Shown: one piece after another, positions 51,507-59,956 of the stretch
How positions within the stretch are numbered: position 1 is the first letter of the stretch
Layout of the letters: each line of letters starts with the position of its first letter
DNA from: Jannaschia seohaensis
GTDB taxonomy: Bacteria; Pseudomonadota; Alphaproteobacteria; Rhodobacterales; Rhodobacteraceae
Assembly: GCF_900116765.1 (NCBI RefSeq)
Contig: NZ_UETC01000006.1
Coordinates: 176,172-240,171 of the forward strand
Reading direction: 5' to 3'
DNA length: 64,000 nucleotides
The notes under the pieces: model-generated
Database searches by the model: none
Seen by the model: only the letters and a program-made list of their open reading frames with translations
Told to the model about the DNA's origin: nothing
Translations under genes and position numbers: made by a program

Positions 51507-52451
51507 TCACACCTCTAGCCAGGCGCTGGAGCCGCTCTCCCGGATCACTTCCTGCCACGTTGGGTGGCCGTCGAAGAGGTTCTTCAGTCGCTTCACCGAA
51601 GGCCCGCACTCGGCTTCCTCCAAGATGCGCGCGACGGGCAGCACCGGATCCCCGTCAAGCCTGGCCTCGGCGAGCATGGCGACGGCGATCTTCTGCTTGC
51701 CGCCCGTAAATTCGTGCCATTTGCCATGCACGATCAGCACGCCGCCGTCGCCGGAAACCCAGACAGGGCCTTTATGCGACGGACCCTTCAGCAGGCGTGC
51801 GCTCAAGACTTCAGGGGCGACGGCAAGACCATCTTCATGATCGACCACGTCCGCCAGCGCGACGAACTCGTGGCCCCGGACGAAGCGGAAGCGATTCCGA
51901 TCCGGAGGGTCGAGAACGAGGACCACCCGAAGCCCATCAGCCGGGCGGCGGTCAACGAGCTGGCGGAACTCCTCGAACACGGCTGGCGTCGTCAGACCGC
52001 GAGCGACCCAGATCCCGACACGTGCCCTTCGCTTCGGCAGCCGCGCCGTCCCGAAATCCAGCACCGCGCCGTCGAGGTAAGGCACCGGGTCTTCGCCGAG
52101 CGAGCAATCGAGCCGGGCGACCACCCGTCGAGCTGCTGCTGCCATGTCCAGCGCATAGACCCGGCGGCGGGCGCTCGCCTGTTCGTCATGCCAGGCCGCA
52201 TTGCCGAGATGCCCATGTTGCCCCGTGATCGGGTGGGCGATGACGGACGTCGGGGTGTCGTCCAGATCGTCCTCGGCAACGACAGACATTGCGCTGCCGC
52301 GCTGCACGAGCAGTCCGGCACCCATCAGCGTCTTTCCGGCGCCGCGCATGTGCGCCAGCGCCATGGCCGAAACCCGTGCGTCGCGGGTCCCGGCGATGGA
52401 CGAGAGCAGCCGGCGGGCGGCCTGATCAATCCTCGAAGAGCTGCAGGTCAT
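51507..52451 (-). CDS. Unknown early phage protein with winged-helix-like C-terminus
   Basis: 314 residues from ATG 52451, overlapping the upstream stop by 26 bases. The middle has hydrophobic strands (GIWVARGLTTPAVFEEF, LRVVLVLDPP). The end FTGGKQKIAVAMLAEA then VKRLKNLFDGHPTWQEVI looks like a winged helix. An ATG at codon 30 is an alternative start. It is not a recognised family; a role in early control is inferred from its place. Confidence 0.72.
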   Translation of the reverse strand: MTCSSSRIDQAARRLLSSIAGTRDARVSAMALAHMRGAGKTLMGAGLLVQRGSAMSVVAEDDLDDTPTSVIAHPITGQHGHLGNAAWHDEQASARRRVYALDMAAAARRVVARLDCSLGEDPVPYLDGAVLDFGTARLPKRRARVGIWVARGLTTPAVFEEFRQLVDRRPADGLRVVLVLDPPDRNRFRFVRGHEFVALADVVDHEDGLAVAPEVLSARLLKGPSHKGPVWVSGDGGVLIVHGKWHEFTGGKQKIAVAMLAEARLDGDPVLPVARILEEAECGPSVKRLKNLFDGHPTWQEVIRESGSSAWLEV

Positions 52452-53613
52452 CGACCAGGACCCCCCAGCGCCGCAGGTACTTCTCGCCGATCATCTGCTC
52501 GGTCGCGGTGCGGTCCTTCAGATCGCAGCCATGCGGCCAGGTGATCGTCAGGGTCAGCGTCCGCCGGCGGTCGCCTCCCGGGCGGCGGGCGAGCTTCACG
52601 GCGATCTTGGCCCGCGTGACCACATACCCCTCGCTCAGGGGCGTGCGATCCCCGAATCTTTCCTCCGCCTTCGTCCAGATCGTCTCGTCGGCGCGCGCGG
52701 GCTTCTCCAGCGTCACCCTGAAATCGCTGTCGTCGATCGGCATCAGGCGCAGCTCGCGCACCTCGACGCCCTCGATCCCGTCCTCCGGGTCGACCGGGAA
52801 ATCATACGGGTTCAGAAGCACCGAGAGATCATAGCAGCGCAGCGGCAGGCGGTTCTCCTTGAACTCGATGCCGAGGAGGTGCGTGACCGTCGCCTTCACG
52901 ATCTCGCTCCGCGTCGCCTTGTCGTTGGCGATCACCTCGATGCCGCCGGTCGCGGGCTCATAGGTCACTGCGGCCTCGAACACGGGACGATAGGCCTGCC
53001 GGACAAGCGACCCCTTGTCGTCGAAGCGGAGCAGATCGTCGGGCCGTCCCTCGCGGTAGATCGTCACCTGCACCAGGTCGCACTCGTCGCCCTCATGCGT
53101 CGTCCTCACCCGGTCGAAGATGTCGACATGGGCATGGGCGGCGCCCGAGAACTCCTTGATCGCGGAGACGAAGGCATGGCGGGCCGACGCGTCGCGCTGC
53201 ACGACGCATCCGGCGTCGGTCATGTAGCCGGCCCACATCCGACCGCGCCGGCGGTCCTCCGTGAAGCGAACTTCCTCGGCATGACGAAAACGGTCCTGCG
53301 CGTTCAGGAACATCCAGAGCGACCGCGCGTGCGGGTTCGCGAGCCCGTCGAGGAGGGCGGGATCCTCGGCCACGCTGTAGATCGCGGCCTGCCCTGGCTC
53401 GTCGGACAAGGCATGGACGCGCTCGGCGTCGTTCGAGATCCGGTCGCGCTGGACGCGGGACATCTTCTCGATGGCGCCGAGAAGCGGCCCGGAGAGGTCG
53501 GCGTCCGATGCGGGCCAGTCGAACTCGGTGGGCAGGCCGATCTCCGGCCGGTCGAAGTATTCGCGCAGCGCCTCGCCGGGCGTCTTGCGAAGGAAGGCGG
53601 ACAGTGCAGTCAC
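52426..53613 (-). CDS. Unknown early phage protein
   Basis: 395 residues from a GTG at 53613, with GGAG about 6 bases before it. N-terminal half helical (LLGAIEKMSRVQRDRISNDAERV), C-terminal half strand-rich with repeated charged strands. It forms a two-gene operon with the next gene and lies directly after a palindromic control region. No motif is recognised; it may act in lysogeny control or as an exclusion factor. Confidence 0.75.
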   Translation of the reverse strand: MTALSAFLRKTPGEALREYFDRPEIGLPTEFDWPASDADLSGPLLGAIEKMSRVQRDRISNDAERVHALSDEPGQAAIYSVAEDPALLDGLANPHARSLWMFLNAQDRFRHAEEVRFTEDRRRGRMWAGYMTDAGCVVQRDASARHAFVSAIKEFSGAAHAHVDIFDRVRTTHEGDECDLVQVTIYREGRPDDLLRFDDKGSLVRQAYRPVFEAAVTYEPATGGIEVIANDKATRSEIVKATVTHLLGIEFKENRLPLRCYDLSVLLNPYDFPVDPEDGIEGVEVRELRLMPIDDSDFRVTLEKPARADETIWTKAEERFGDRTPLSEGYVVTRAKIAVKLARRPGGDRRRTLTLTITWPHGCDLKDRTATEQMIGEKYLRRWGVLVDDLQLFED

Positions 53614-53637
53614 CGTGATCTCCTTTCTGGCGATTCC

Positions 53638-53671
53638 ATATATCGGCTGATCTGCTAATCAGCGTATATCG
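53638..53671. promoter_or_regulatory. Palindromic operator/promoter region of the unknown early operon
   Basis: GCTGAT (53646-53651) and ATCAGC (53658-53663) form a perfect inverted repeat with a 6-bp centre, flanked by AT-rich arms ATATATCG and GTATATCG. The site is 30 bp upstream of the GTG start of the 395-residue gene. A phage repressor could bind here. Confidence 0.6.
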
Positions 53672-53720
53672 CGCCTGAAGGGAGTCAATCGAAAAAATAC
53701 GCACTTCCGCGGATTCGCGA

Positions 53721-54443
53721 TCAGCGCCCGAAGAGCGAGGGCTGCCCGTGCGTCGATGTGATCAGGTTCAGCTTCAACAGTCTGATGCGGGCGGCCTCTT
53801 CGGAAACCGCGAACCGCTCCATGACCATCTGGATCAGCCGCGCGGCATGCTCCGTCGAAACGTGGATATCGCCATGCAGCTCGCGCGGGCCACAGTAGTC
53901 GGAAACGAGGCGACGGACTGGCGTGGCCGGCATCAGCAGCGCGCCGCTGATATAGCCGGCCTGCCATTCCATCCAGTCGGACTGCGGGGCGTCCAGGATG
54001 TTGTCGCGCTTGGAGATCGCCTTGTTCGCATTCACCCCGCGCTCGAGCAGGTCGCCGTTGGCAAACTTCTGCGCCCAGAGAGGCCCGTGGAACTTCACGT
54101 GCCCGAACTCATGGGTGAGCGTGGTGCGGAAGCGATTCTCGCGTCGTTCGTCGGCCGCGATCCGTTCGGAGATGGACACCTTGGGCCCGCGGTCGGGGAA
54201 GAACTCGGTGACCCCTTCCACATCGGACCCGTATGCGGACAGGTCGGCGTACGGGTCGAGGTCTGCATCGTGCATCTCGATCAGCACGGTCAGATCCTCG
54301 GTCGAGACCGGATACTCGATCTTCTTCTTGCGCTTCAGCAGGAGGTCGCGGATCAGCCGCTCGCATTCATCGTCGAGATCCCGCTCGCGGTAGAAGGGTC
54401 GCTCGGCAAAGCGGCCCGTGTTGTCACGGATCATCTTCACCAT
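53721..54443 (-). CDS. ImmA/IrrE-type zinc metallopeptidase
   Basis: 240 residues. The zinc motif HEFGH is at about 111-115 in TTLTHEFGHVKFHG, followed by SDWMEWQAGYISGALLMP, the downstream helix with Glu and Ala typical of ImmA. These proteases cut phage repressors after DNA damage to induce the prophage. It lies immediately after the XRE regulator gene, its expected substrate. The C-terminal part may hold a small helical sensor. Confidence 0.92.
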   Translation of the reverse strand: MVKMIRDNTGRFAERPFYRERDLDDECERLIRDLLLKRKKKIEYPVSTEDLTVLIEMHDADLDPYADLSAYGSDVEGVTEFFPDRGPKVSISERIAADERRENRFRTTLTHEFGHVKFHGPLWAQKFANGDLLERGVNANKAISKRDNILDAPQSDWMEWQAGYISGALLMPATPVRRLVSDYCGPRELHGDIHVSTEHAARLIQMVMERFAVSEEAARIRLLKLNLITSTHGQPSLFGR

Positions 54444-54453
54444 GCGAACCTCC

Positions 54454-54780
54454 TTACTCTTTCAACGTCTTCCTGAAATTGGCGAAGGCCTCGACGACCT
54501 TGTCCGGGGTTGACGCATCCGGTCGCAGATCATCCGGCAGCCGGCCTGCGAGTGCGTACAAGTAGTCCTCCGGTATGTTCAGGATGCCGGAGAACTGGCG
54601 GATCAGGTGCCCCGAGCTGGGGCTGCGTCGGTCGTGCTCGATGTCGTTGAGGTACTGCGGGGATATCGACCCGCTACCCTCTTCCTTCATCACGCGCGCT
54701 GCGAGCTCCTTCTGGCTGAGACCGAGTGCCTTGCGGGCCTTCGAAATCGCCTGGCCGAAGGTCACACCGTCGGCGGACAT
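54454..54780 (-). CDS. XRE-family repressor
   Basis: 108 residues from ATG 54780. The helix-turn-helix is in FGQAISKARKALGLSQKELAARVMKEEG with SISPQYLNDIEHDRRSPS, the Cro/C1 type. It is the first gene of the regulator pair with the ImmA-like protease and the likely lysogeny repressor. It would bind the inverted repeat about 40 bp upstream and control itself and possibly the divergent SbcD-like gene. Confidence 0.92.
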   Translation of the reverse strand: MSADGVTFGQAISKARKALGLSQKELAARVMKEEGSGSISPQYLNDIEHDRRSPSSGHLIRQFSGILNIPEDYLYALAGRLPDDLRPDASTPDKVVEAFANFRKTLKE

Positions 54781-54817
54781 GGCCGGTTCATCGCTTCTTC
54801 TCCCTGTCAATCCGCTT

Positions 54818-54835
54818 GTTCGCGGATATGCGAAC
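54818..54835. promoter_or_regulatory. Candidate repressor operator GTTCGC-N6-GCGAAC
   Basis: A perfect 6-bp inverted repeat with a 6-bp spacer in the 124-bp gap between the XRE gene (minus) and the SbcD-like gene (plus). The spacing fits an XRE dimer. It may link control of the right-hand operon to the prophage switch. Confidence 0.65.
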
Positions 54836-54904
54836 TGTTACGCCTTATCCCCAAGAGTATCAACAGCGAAGCGGGATGTGACGTTCGGAGCCGGGAGCAA
54901 CTAA

Positions 54905-56131
54905 ATGATCAGGATCCTTCACACGGCCGACGTTCACCTCGACTCCCCGTTGAGGTCCCTAGCGCTGCGCGACCCCGAGCTGAGGGATCGGGTCCGGACA
55001 TCGAGCCGTACCGCGCTAACCAGGATCGTCGACACCGCGCTTGCCGAGGAAGTTGCCGCCCTGCTTATTGCAGGCGATCTGTTCGACGGGGCAGAGCGTA
55101 GCGCGCGGACTGCCGCCTTCCTGACGCTCCAACTGGAGCGCCTGCGTGAACGCGGGATCCGCGTGTTTTATATCAAGGGCAACCACGACGCTGAGAACCC
55201 TCTAACCGGCGAGTTGAGCTTCCCTGACAACGTGCATGTCTTTGACGGCCGTGGCGGCAAGGTGCAGCTTGCAGAAGGCGTCTGGATCCACGGCGTCAGC
55301 TTCTCCAATCGTCATGCCCCGGAAAGCCTGCTGCCAAGGTTCCCTGCACCAGTCGAAGGCGCGGTCAACATCGCATTGTTGCATACCTCCCTCACCGGTG
55401 CAGAGGGCCACGATCCCTACGCACCATGTACGGTTGGCGACCTGACGGCTGCCGGCTTCGACTACTGGGCGCTGGGGCATGTTCACCGCCGGCAAGTCCA
55501 CTCCAAGGCGCCATGGATCGTTATGCCCGGAACGCCCCAGGGACGCGATATCGGCGAGCCCGGTCCGAAATCCGCCACGCTGTTGACCATCGACAAGGCA
55601 ATCGAGATCGAAGAAGTGCCGACCTCGGCCGTCGAGTTCCTGCACCTCCAGATGGACGCCACGGATACCGACAACGACGACGCCCTGCGCGATATGCTTA
55701 GACGGACCCTGCGAGACACGGCGCGAAACCTGGTTTCGGAAAGCGCCGTGATCCGTCTGCAACTGACCGGTCGCACGCGGCGGCGTTGGCAGGTTCTGCG
55801 CGATCAGGACGTCTGGAAAGAGGCCGCGGCGCAATATGCTCGGGAGACGGGCACGCTTTGGCTGGAGAAGGTCGTGTTCGACCTGTCCGACACCGCAGAG
55901 CCCGGGCACAGCGCCACGGACGAGTTGGCTGGGATCATGAAGACCATCCGCGAGGAACCCGGGTTTTCCGAGACCTGCCGTGCTGAGATTGAAGGCATTC
56001 TGCAGGAGTTGGCGCCGCAACGACGTGCCGAGCTGTTGCCTGACGAAGCGGCAATGGACCAGCTTGCGCGGCGTCTCGCAGAAGCCGGCGCAGATCGGAT
56101 CCTTGCGCGAATGAAGGGAGCCACGCCCTGA
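54905..56131 (+). CDS. SbcD/Mre11-like calcineurin-type phosphoesterase
   Basis: 408 residues. The five metallophosphatase motifs are present: TADVHLDS (Asp9, His11), IAGDLFDG, KGNHDAEN, LLHTSLTG and ALGHVHRRQ. The C-terminal 170 residues include a capping region and helices. Such proteins are Mn-dependent nucleases that work with SMC-like ATPases such as the next gene, with which it overlaps as TGATG. It could process DNA ends in repair or attack incoming DNA. Its promoter lies next to the phage repressor's operator. Confidence 0.92.
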   Translation: MIRILHTADVHLDSPLRSLALRDPELRDRVRTSSRTALTRIVDTALAEEVAALLIAGDLFDGAERSARTAAFLTLQLERLRERGIRVFYIKGNHDAENPLTGELSFPDNVHVFDGRGGKVQLAEGVWIHGVSFSNRHAPESLLPRFPAPVEGAVNIALLHTSLTGAEGHDPYAPCTVGDLTAAGFDYWALGHVHRRQVHSKAPWIVMPGTPQGRDIGEPGPKSATLLTIDKAIEIEEVPTSAVEFLHLQMDATDTDNDDALRDMLRRTLRDTARNLVSESAVIRLQLTGRTRRRWQVLRDQDVWKEAAAQYARETGTLWLEKVVFDLSDTAEPGHSATDELAGIMKTIREEPGFSETCRAEIEGILQELAPQRRAELLPDEAAMDQLARRLAEAGADRILARMKGATP

Positions 56132-59100
56132 TGCGGATCGAACGGCTCTCTCTCGACTTTTTTGGTCACTTCACGGGCAAGGTCCTCGATTTTGGGAAAG
56201 CCGGTCAGGCTTCGGATTTCCATGTGATCTACGGCTCGAACGAAGCCGGAAAAACCACAGTAATGGAAGCCTATCTGCGTCTTCTCTATGGCTTCCCCCA
56301 TAGGGAGCCCTATGGGTTTCAGCACCAGCGACAGAATCTTCGGATTTCCGGTCTGCTCGACATCGGAGGCGAAACCCGCCTGTTTACGCGACTGCCGTCC
56401 CGCAGTGGCAATCTCAGGGGAGAGGCCGACGCGGCCATACCCGAGACCGCGATCGCCTCTCACCTCGGCGGGTTGTCGCTCGACGACTACCGCAGCCTGC
56501 TTTGTCTCGACGACGATACCATCGAGAAGGGTGGCGAAGACATCGCCAGCGCGCGAGGCGATATCGGCCGTTTGCTGTTTTCCGCGGCAGCCGGTGTCGC
56601 GGACCTCAATGCAGTTCTGGAACAGGCGCGGGCCGAGGCAAACGGCCTTTACAAGAAGCGCGCCAGCACCACGCGCGTCGCGGAACTGAAGCGCGAGTTG
56701 AGTGAGGTCGAGACCAACATTCGCACCCTCGATGTCAGCGCCAACGCATGGCGAAAGCTGAAGGAAGCGCTTCAGGCCGCCAGGGATGAAGAGGTGCAAT
56801 CTCGGCAGGCACGGGACGAGCTTCGCGCCGAACAGGCGCAGATTGCCGCGCTGCGCCGGGCCCTGCCCGAATTGGGTGAGATGGACCGCCTCGCGGACGA
56901 GATCGCCGACTGCGCCGACTATCCCGAGCGGATCGACATCAATCCCGAAGATCTGGTCACGATGAGGACCGACCGGGGACAGGCGGATGCCGACTTACGG
57001 AGGCTGCTGGACGAACTTGACGGGGCTGAAAAGGCGCGCGCGGCGCTGGTGATCGACGCAGACCGCCTCGCCCTAGCCGAGCGGCTGGACGATCTCGACG
57101 AACTGCGCAGCCGGATGCAAACGGCGGTCTTGGACCTTCCCAGACGCGAACGGGCCCATGAGGAGGCTCTTTCGGACATGGCACGCATCGCCCGGGATCT
57201 GGGGGCACCTGAAGATTGCGATGTCACCGCACTTGTCGCGTCTCCGGGAGAAATTGCCATCCTTGAAGACCTGCGTGACAAGATGCGAGACGCCGCCGCG
57301 GCTTGGGAGACCGAGCAACGCGAGATCGCGGGCTTGCAGACCCGAATCGAGCAGGCCCGGAAGGCACATCAATCATTGCAGGAAGCTCCGCCGCAGATGG
57401 GTTTGGTGGATCTGCTCAAGCGGTTCGACGCCGATGCCCTGGCACCAGCAGTCGCCACGGCGAAACAAGCCATCGCGTCCGCCGACACGGCGCTGGAGCA
57501 GGCGCTCGACTCGCTTTCCATCGGTGCATGCACCTTCAGCGCCCTCCCGGTCTGCCCGGTCGATCCATCGACAGCAGCAGACACTGCCCAACGCCACGCC
57601 GATCTGGCGGAGAAGCTCGGACGCCTTGACGACAGGTTGGAGCGTCTGGACGAGGACATCGCCGCCGTGAAGGCGAAAACCACCCGGCTCTCGGAAGACG
57701 CCAGGATTGCGAGCGACGAAGAGGAACAGGCGGCGCGGACCCGACGTGACGCCCTTTGGCAAGCACATCGTGAAACCCTGACATCAGAGAGCGCGGACAG
57801 CTTTGCACCGTCGATGAAAACGGTGGACGACATCAACGCCGCGCGTCTCGCCCACGCGAGCGAGCTCGGCGAACTGCGAAAGCTCCTGCAGGATCTGGCG
57901 GACGCGGAAGCACGCGCGACGACGACCCGGGAACAGCGCGATGGGCTCGCCGAGCAGGCACGAGAGCTCGAGAGCCAAGTCCACGGTCTATGTTCGCAGA
58001 TCGGACTTCCGGCGCTTTCCCCTTCGGCTTTTTCGGACTGGGTTGCGCTACACAGCAAAGCCATAACCGCTGAGCGGCAACACAACAGGCTTGTCGAACA
58101 CCACCGGGAGACGCTGGATCGGGCAGAGCAGCTTCGTCAGGCGCTCACGCCCCTCGTCGCTTTGGAGACCCCGACATTTGATGCCGCGTTGCTCGCCGCG
58201 CGGCGTCTTGCCGAAAACGAACGGCGCCACCAGGAAGAGGTGCGGGCGGCCTCAGACAAGACCACCGCCCTCGAGGAGGATCTCGAACGCCGGCAAGGCG
58301 ATCAGGGTGTCCTTGAGGACACCGCCGAGAGGACTGCTGCGGCCTGGAGCGCAAAGGTAAATGAACTTTTCGGCGAGATGCTCTCACCCGGCCAACTTGC
58401 CGCCGGTCTCGGGCAGCTGCGCGAACTACGCGAACACAACGAGAAGCGGCGACAAGCCGAACGTCAGGTTAACACGATGAAGGACGATCAACGCCGGTTC
58501 ACGGAAGCCTCTGGCGCCCTTGGTGCACGTTTCGGCATCGGGGAGAGCGACCCTCTCGACACATTCCGGCGCCTGCGGGAGCTCGCAGAGCAAGCGCAGG
58601 CTGACAAGTCACAGCACGAGAAGCTCGGCACTAAGCTTGAAGACGGTGAAAAACGGCGAACTGAACTCGAGGCGAAGCTCGAAGACATCGACAGGAAAGT
58701 GGCGGAACTTGGTGCGGTGTTCCCGGAGACGGTGGACACCAGCACAATCGACGCCCTTCGGGTCGCTGTGGGCAAGGGCCTTGACGTCATCGCAAAAAGA
58801 GAACGGGTCGCCGAGCTCGAACGGCAGATCCTCGACGACCTCTCGCTGAGGAAAGTGGAGGAAGCCCGCCAGCTACTTGCCGATGAAACCGCTGCAACGC
58901 TCAAGGCGAAAGCGAAGTCCCTAGATACCGATCTCAACCTCGCGGAAGAGCGGATGTCCACCGCCACCGTGGACCGAGCCAATGCCGAGCGGGACCTCGG
59001 CAGTGTTACCGGCGGCGCAGAGATCGCTGACCTGGTCGAGCGGCGCGCCACATTGCAGATTCAGATCGAAGAGGCGGTTCTTGACTATCTGGAGTTGGAC

Positions 59101-59556
59101 TTCGGTCTACGCCTCGCCGAAGATGCCATCCGCCGCTATCGCGACAGGCACCGGAGCGACATGATGGCATCCACAGAGCGCGCCTTTGCGGAACTCACGA
59201 ACGGCGCCTATCAGAAGCTGCTGACGCAACCGGACGGTGGGGCTGAAATCTTGTTGGCGGTCGATGCGAGCGGCACCGCCAAGCAGATCGGCGACTTGTC
59301 GAAGGGAACGCGGTTCCAACTCTATCTGGCGCTGCGCGCGGCGGCCTACGAACAAATGGTAGCACAGGGCGTTCAGCTACCCTTCTTCTGTGACGACGTT
59401 TTCGAGACCTTTGATGAGGATCGGACGCGCGCAGCGTGCCGCTTGATGGAACGGATCGGTAGAAGTGGCCAAGCAATCTACCTGACGCATCACCGTCACG
59501 TCGTCGAAATCGCGAAGGAGGTGTGTGATGCACAGCCGGTCATTCATGAGATCTAA
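56131..59556 (+). CDS. YhaN/SbcC-like SMC-type ATPase
   Basis: 1141 residues. Walker A YGSNEAGKTTVMEAYL (about 34-50), a long coiled coil (about 180-990), the ABC signature DLSKGTRFQLYLALRAA (about 1053) and Walker B FFCDDVFETFDED (about 1085). The coiled coil lacks a CxxC zinc hook, as in the YhaN group instead of the canonical SbcC/Rad50. It forms an ATP-gated complex with the SbcD-like partner. The pair could be a chromosomal repair gene set or part of the defence-like block. Confidence 0.92.
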   Translation: MRIERLSLDFFGHFTGKVLDFGKAGQASDFHVIYGSNEAGKTTVMEAYLRLLYGFPHREPYGFQHQRQNLRISGLLDIGGETRLFTRLPSRSGNLRGEADAAIPETAIASHLGGLSLDDYRSLLCLDDDTIEKGGEDIASARGDIGRLLFSAAAGVADLNAVLEQARAEANGLYKKRASTTRVAELKRELSEVETNIRTLDVSANAWRKLKEALQAARDEEVQSRQARDELRAEQAQIAALRRALPELGEMDRLADEIADCADYPERIDINPEDLVTMRTDRGQADADLRRLLDELDGAEKARAALVIDADRLALAERLDDLDELRSRMQTAVLDLPRRERAHEEALSDMARIARDLGAPEDCDVTALVASPGEIAILEDLRDKMRDAAAAWETEQREIAGLQTRIEQARKAHQSLQEAPPQMGLVDLLKRFDADALAPAVATAKQAIASADTALEQALDSLSIGACTFSALPVCPVDPSTAADTAQRHADLAEKLGRLDDRLERLDEDIAAVKAKTTRLSEDARIASDEEEQAARTRRDALWQAHRETLTSESADSFAPSMKTVDDINAARLAHASELGELRKLLQDLADAEARATTTREQRDGLAEQARELESQVHGLCSQIGLPALSPSAFSDWVALHSKAITAERQHNRLVEHHRETLDRAEQLRQALTPLVALETPTFDAALLAARRLAENERRHQEEVRAASDKTTALEEDLERRQGDQGVLEDTAERTAAAWSAKVNELFGEMLSPGQLAAGLGQLRELREHNEKRRQAERQVNTMKDDQRRFTEASGALGARFGIGESDPLDTFRRLRELAEQAQADKSQHEKLGTKLEDGEKRRTELEAKLEDIDRKVAELGAVFPETVDTSTIDALRVAVGKGLDVIAKRERVAELERQILDDLSLRKVEEARQLLADETAATLKAKAKSLDTDLNLAEERMSTATVDRANAERDLGSVTGGAEIADLVERRATLQIQIEEAVLDYLELDFGLRLAEDAIRRYRDRHRSDMMASTERAFAELTNGAYQKLLTQPDGGAEILLAVDASGTAKQIGDLSKGTRFQLYLALRAAAYEQMVAQGVQLPFFCDDVFETFDEDRTRAACRLMERIGRSGQAIYLTHHRHVVEIAKEVCDAQPVIHEI

Positions 59557-59956
59557 GGTGATAGTGAATTCTCACGACCCCAAAAGTTATCCACTGAGCG
59601 ATATTGTGCGGCGACTGAGCCAGTCAATCTCCTCAAGGCCGACGCCAACTGTCGAATCGAAGCCATCGACGGGTAAAGGGGACGCTCGCCATGGCCTAAA
59701 ACAAAGCTCAAGATGGTCAAGCTGCAGACTATCTGAGCGCAACGCAGGACGCTGCCGCTGCAAGCCTTTCTCGACCAATGCTGCGGCTCAGATCAACGAT
59801 AGCTTGGGTGATACGCACCTTGTCCAGACGTCGGTTTCTTCGAGAAGGAACGGTCTTGGCTTAAATGAAGTCACGGAGATTGCATCTTGCGCGATTTCCG
59901 ATTTCCTTGTCGAAAGCCCCGCGGCACAATCGACGATTTGAACGGATGAACGAATA
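59557..59956 (+). other. 400-bp gap without a supported gene
   Basis: The only plus-strand frame (59525-59941) has serine/arginine-biased composition, starts inside the SbcC-like gene and has no ribosome binding site. The gap separates the SbcDC pair from the STAND-like gene and probably holds the promoter of the latter. AT content rises slightly before 59957, but I see no clear motif. Confidence 0.5.

Noticed and set aside
54905..59556. Canonical SbcCD of the host
   Set aside because: The ATPase lacks the CxxC zinc hook and has YhaN-like length, so I keep the name as SbcC/YhaN-like only.
59525..59941. Plus-strand open frame of 138 codons after the SbcC-like gene
   Set aside because: It starts inside the SbcC-like gene, has no ribosome binding site, and its serine/arginine-biased sequence shows no domain.
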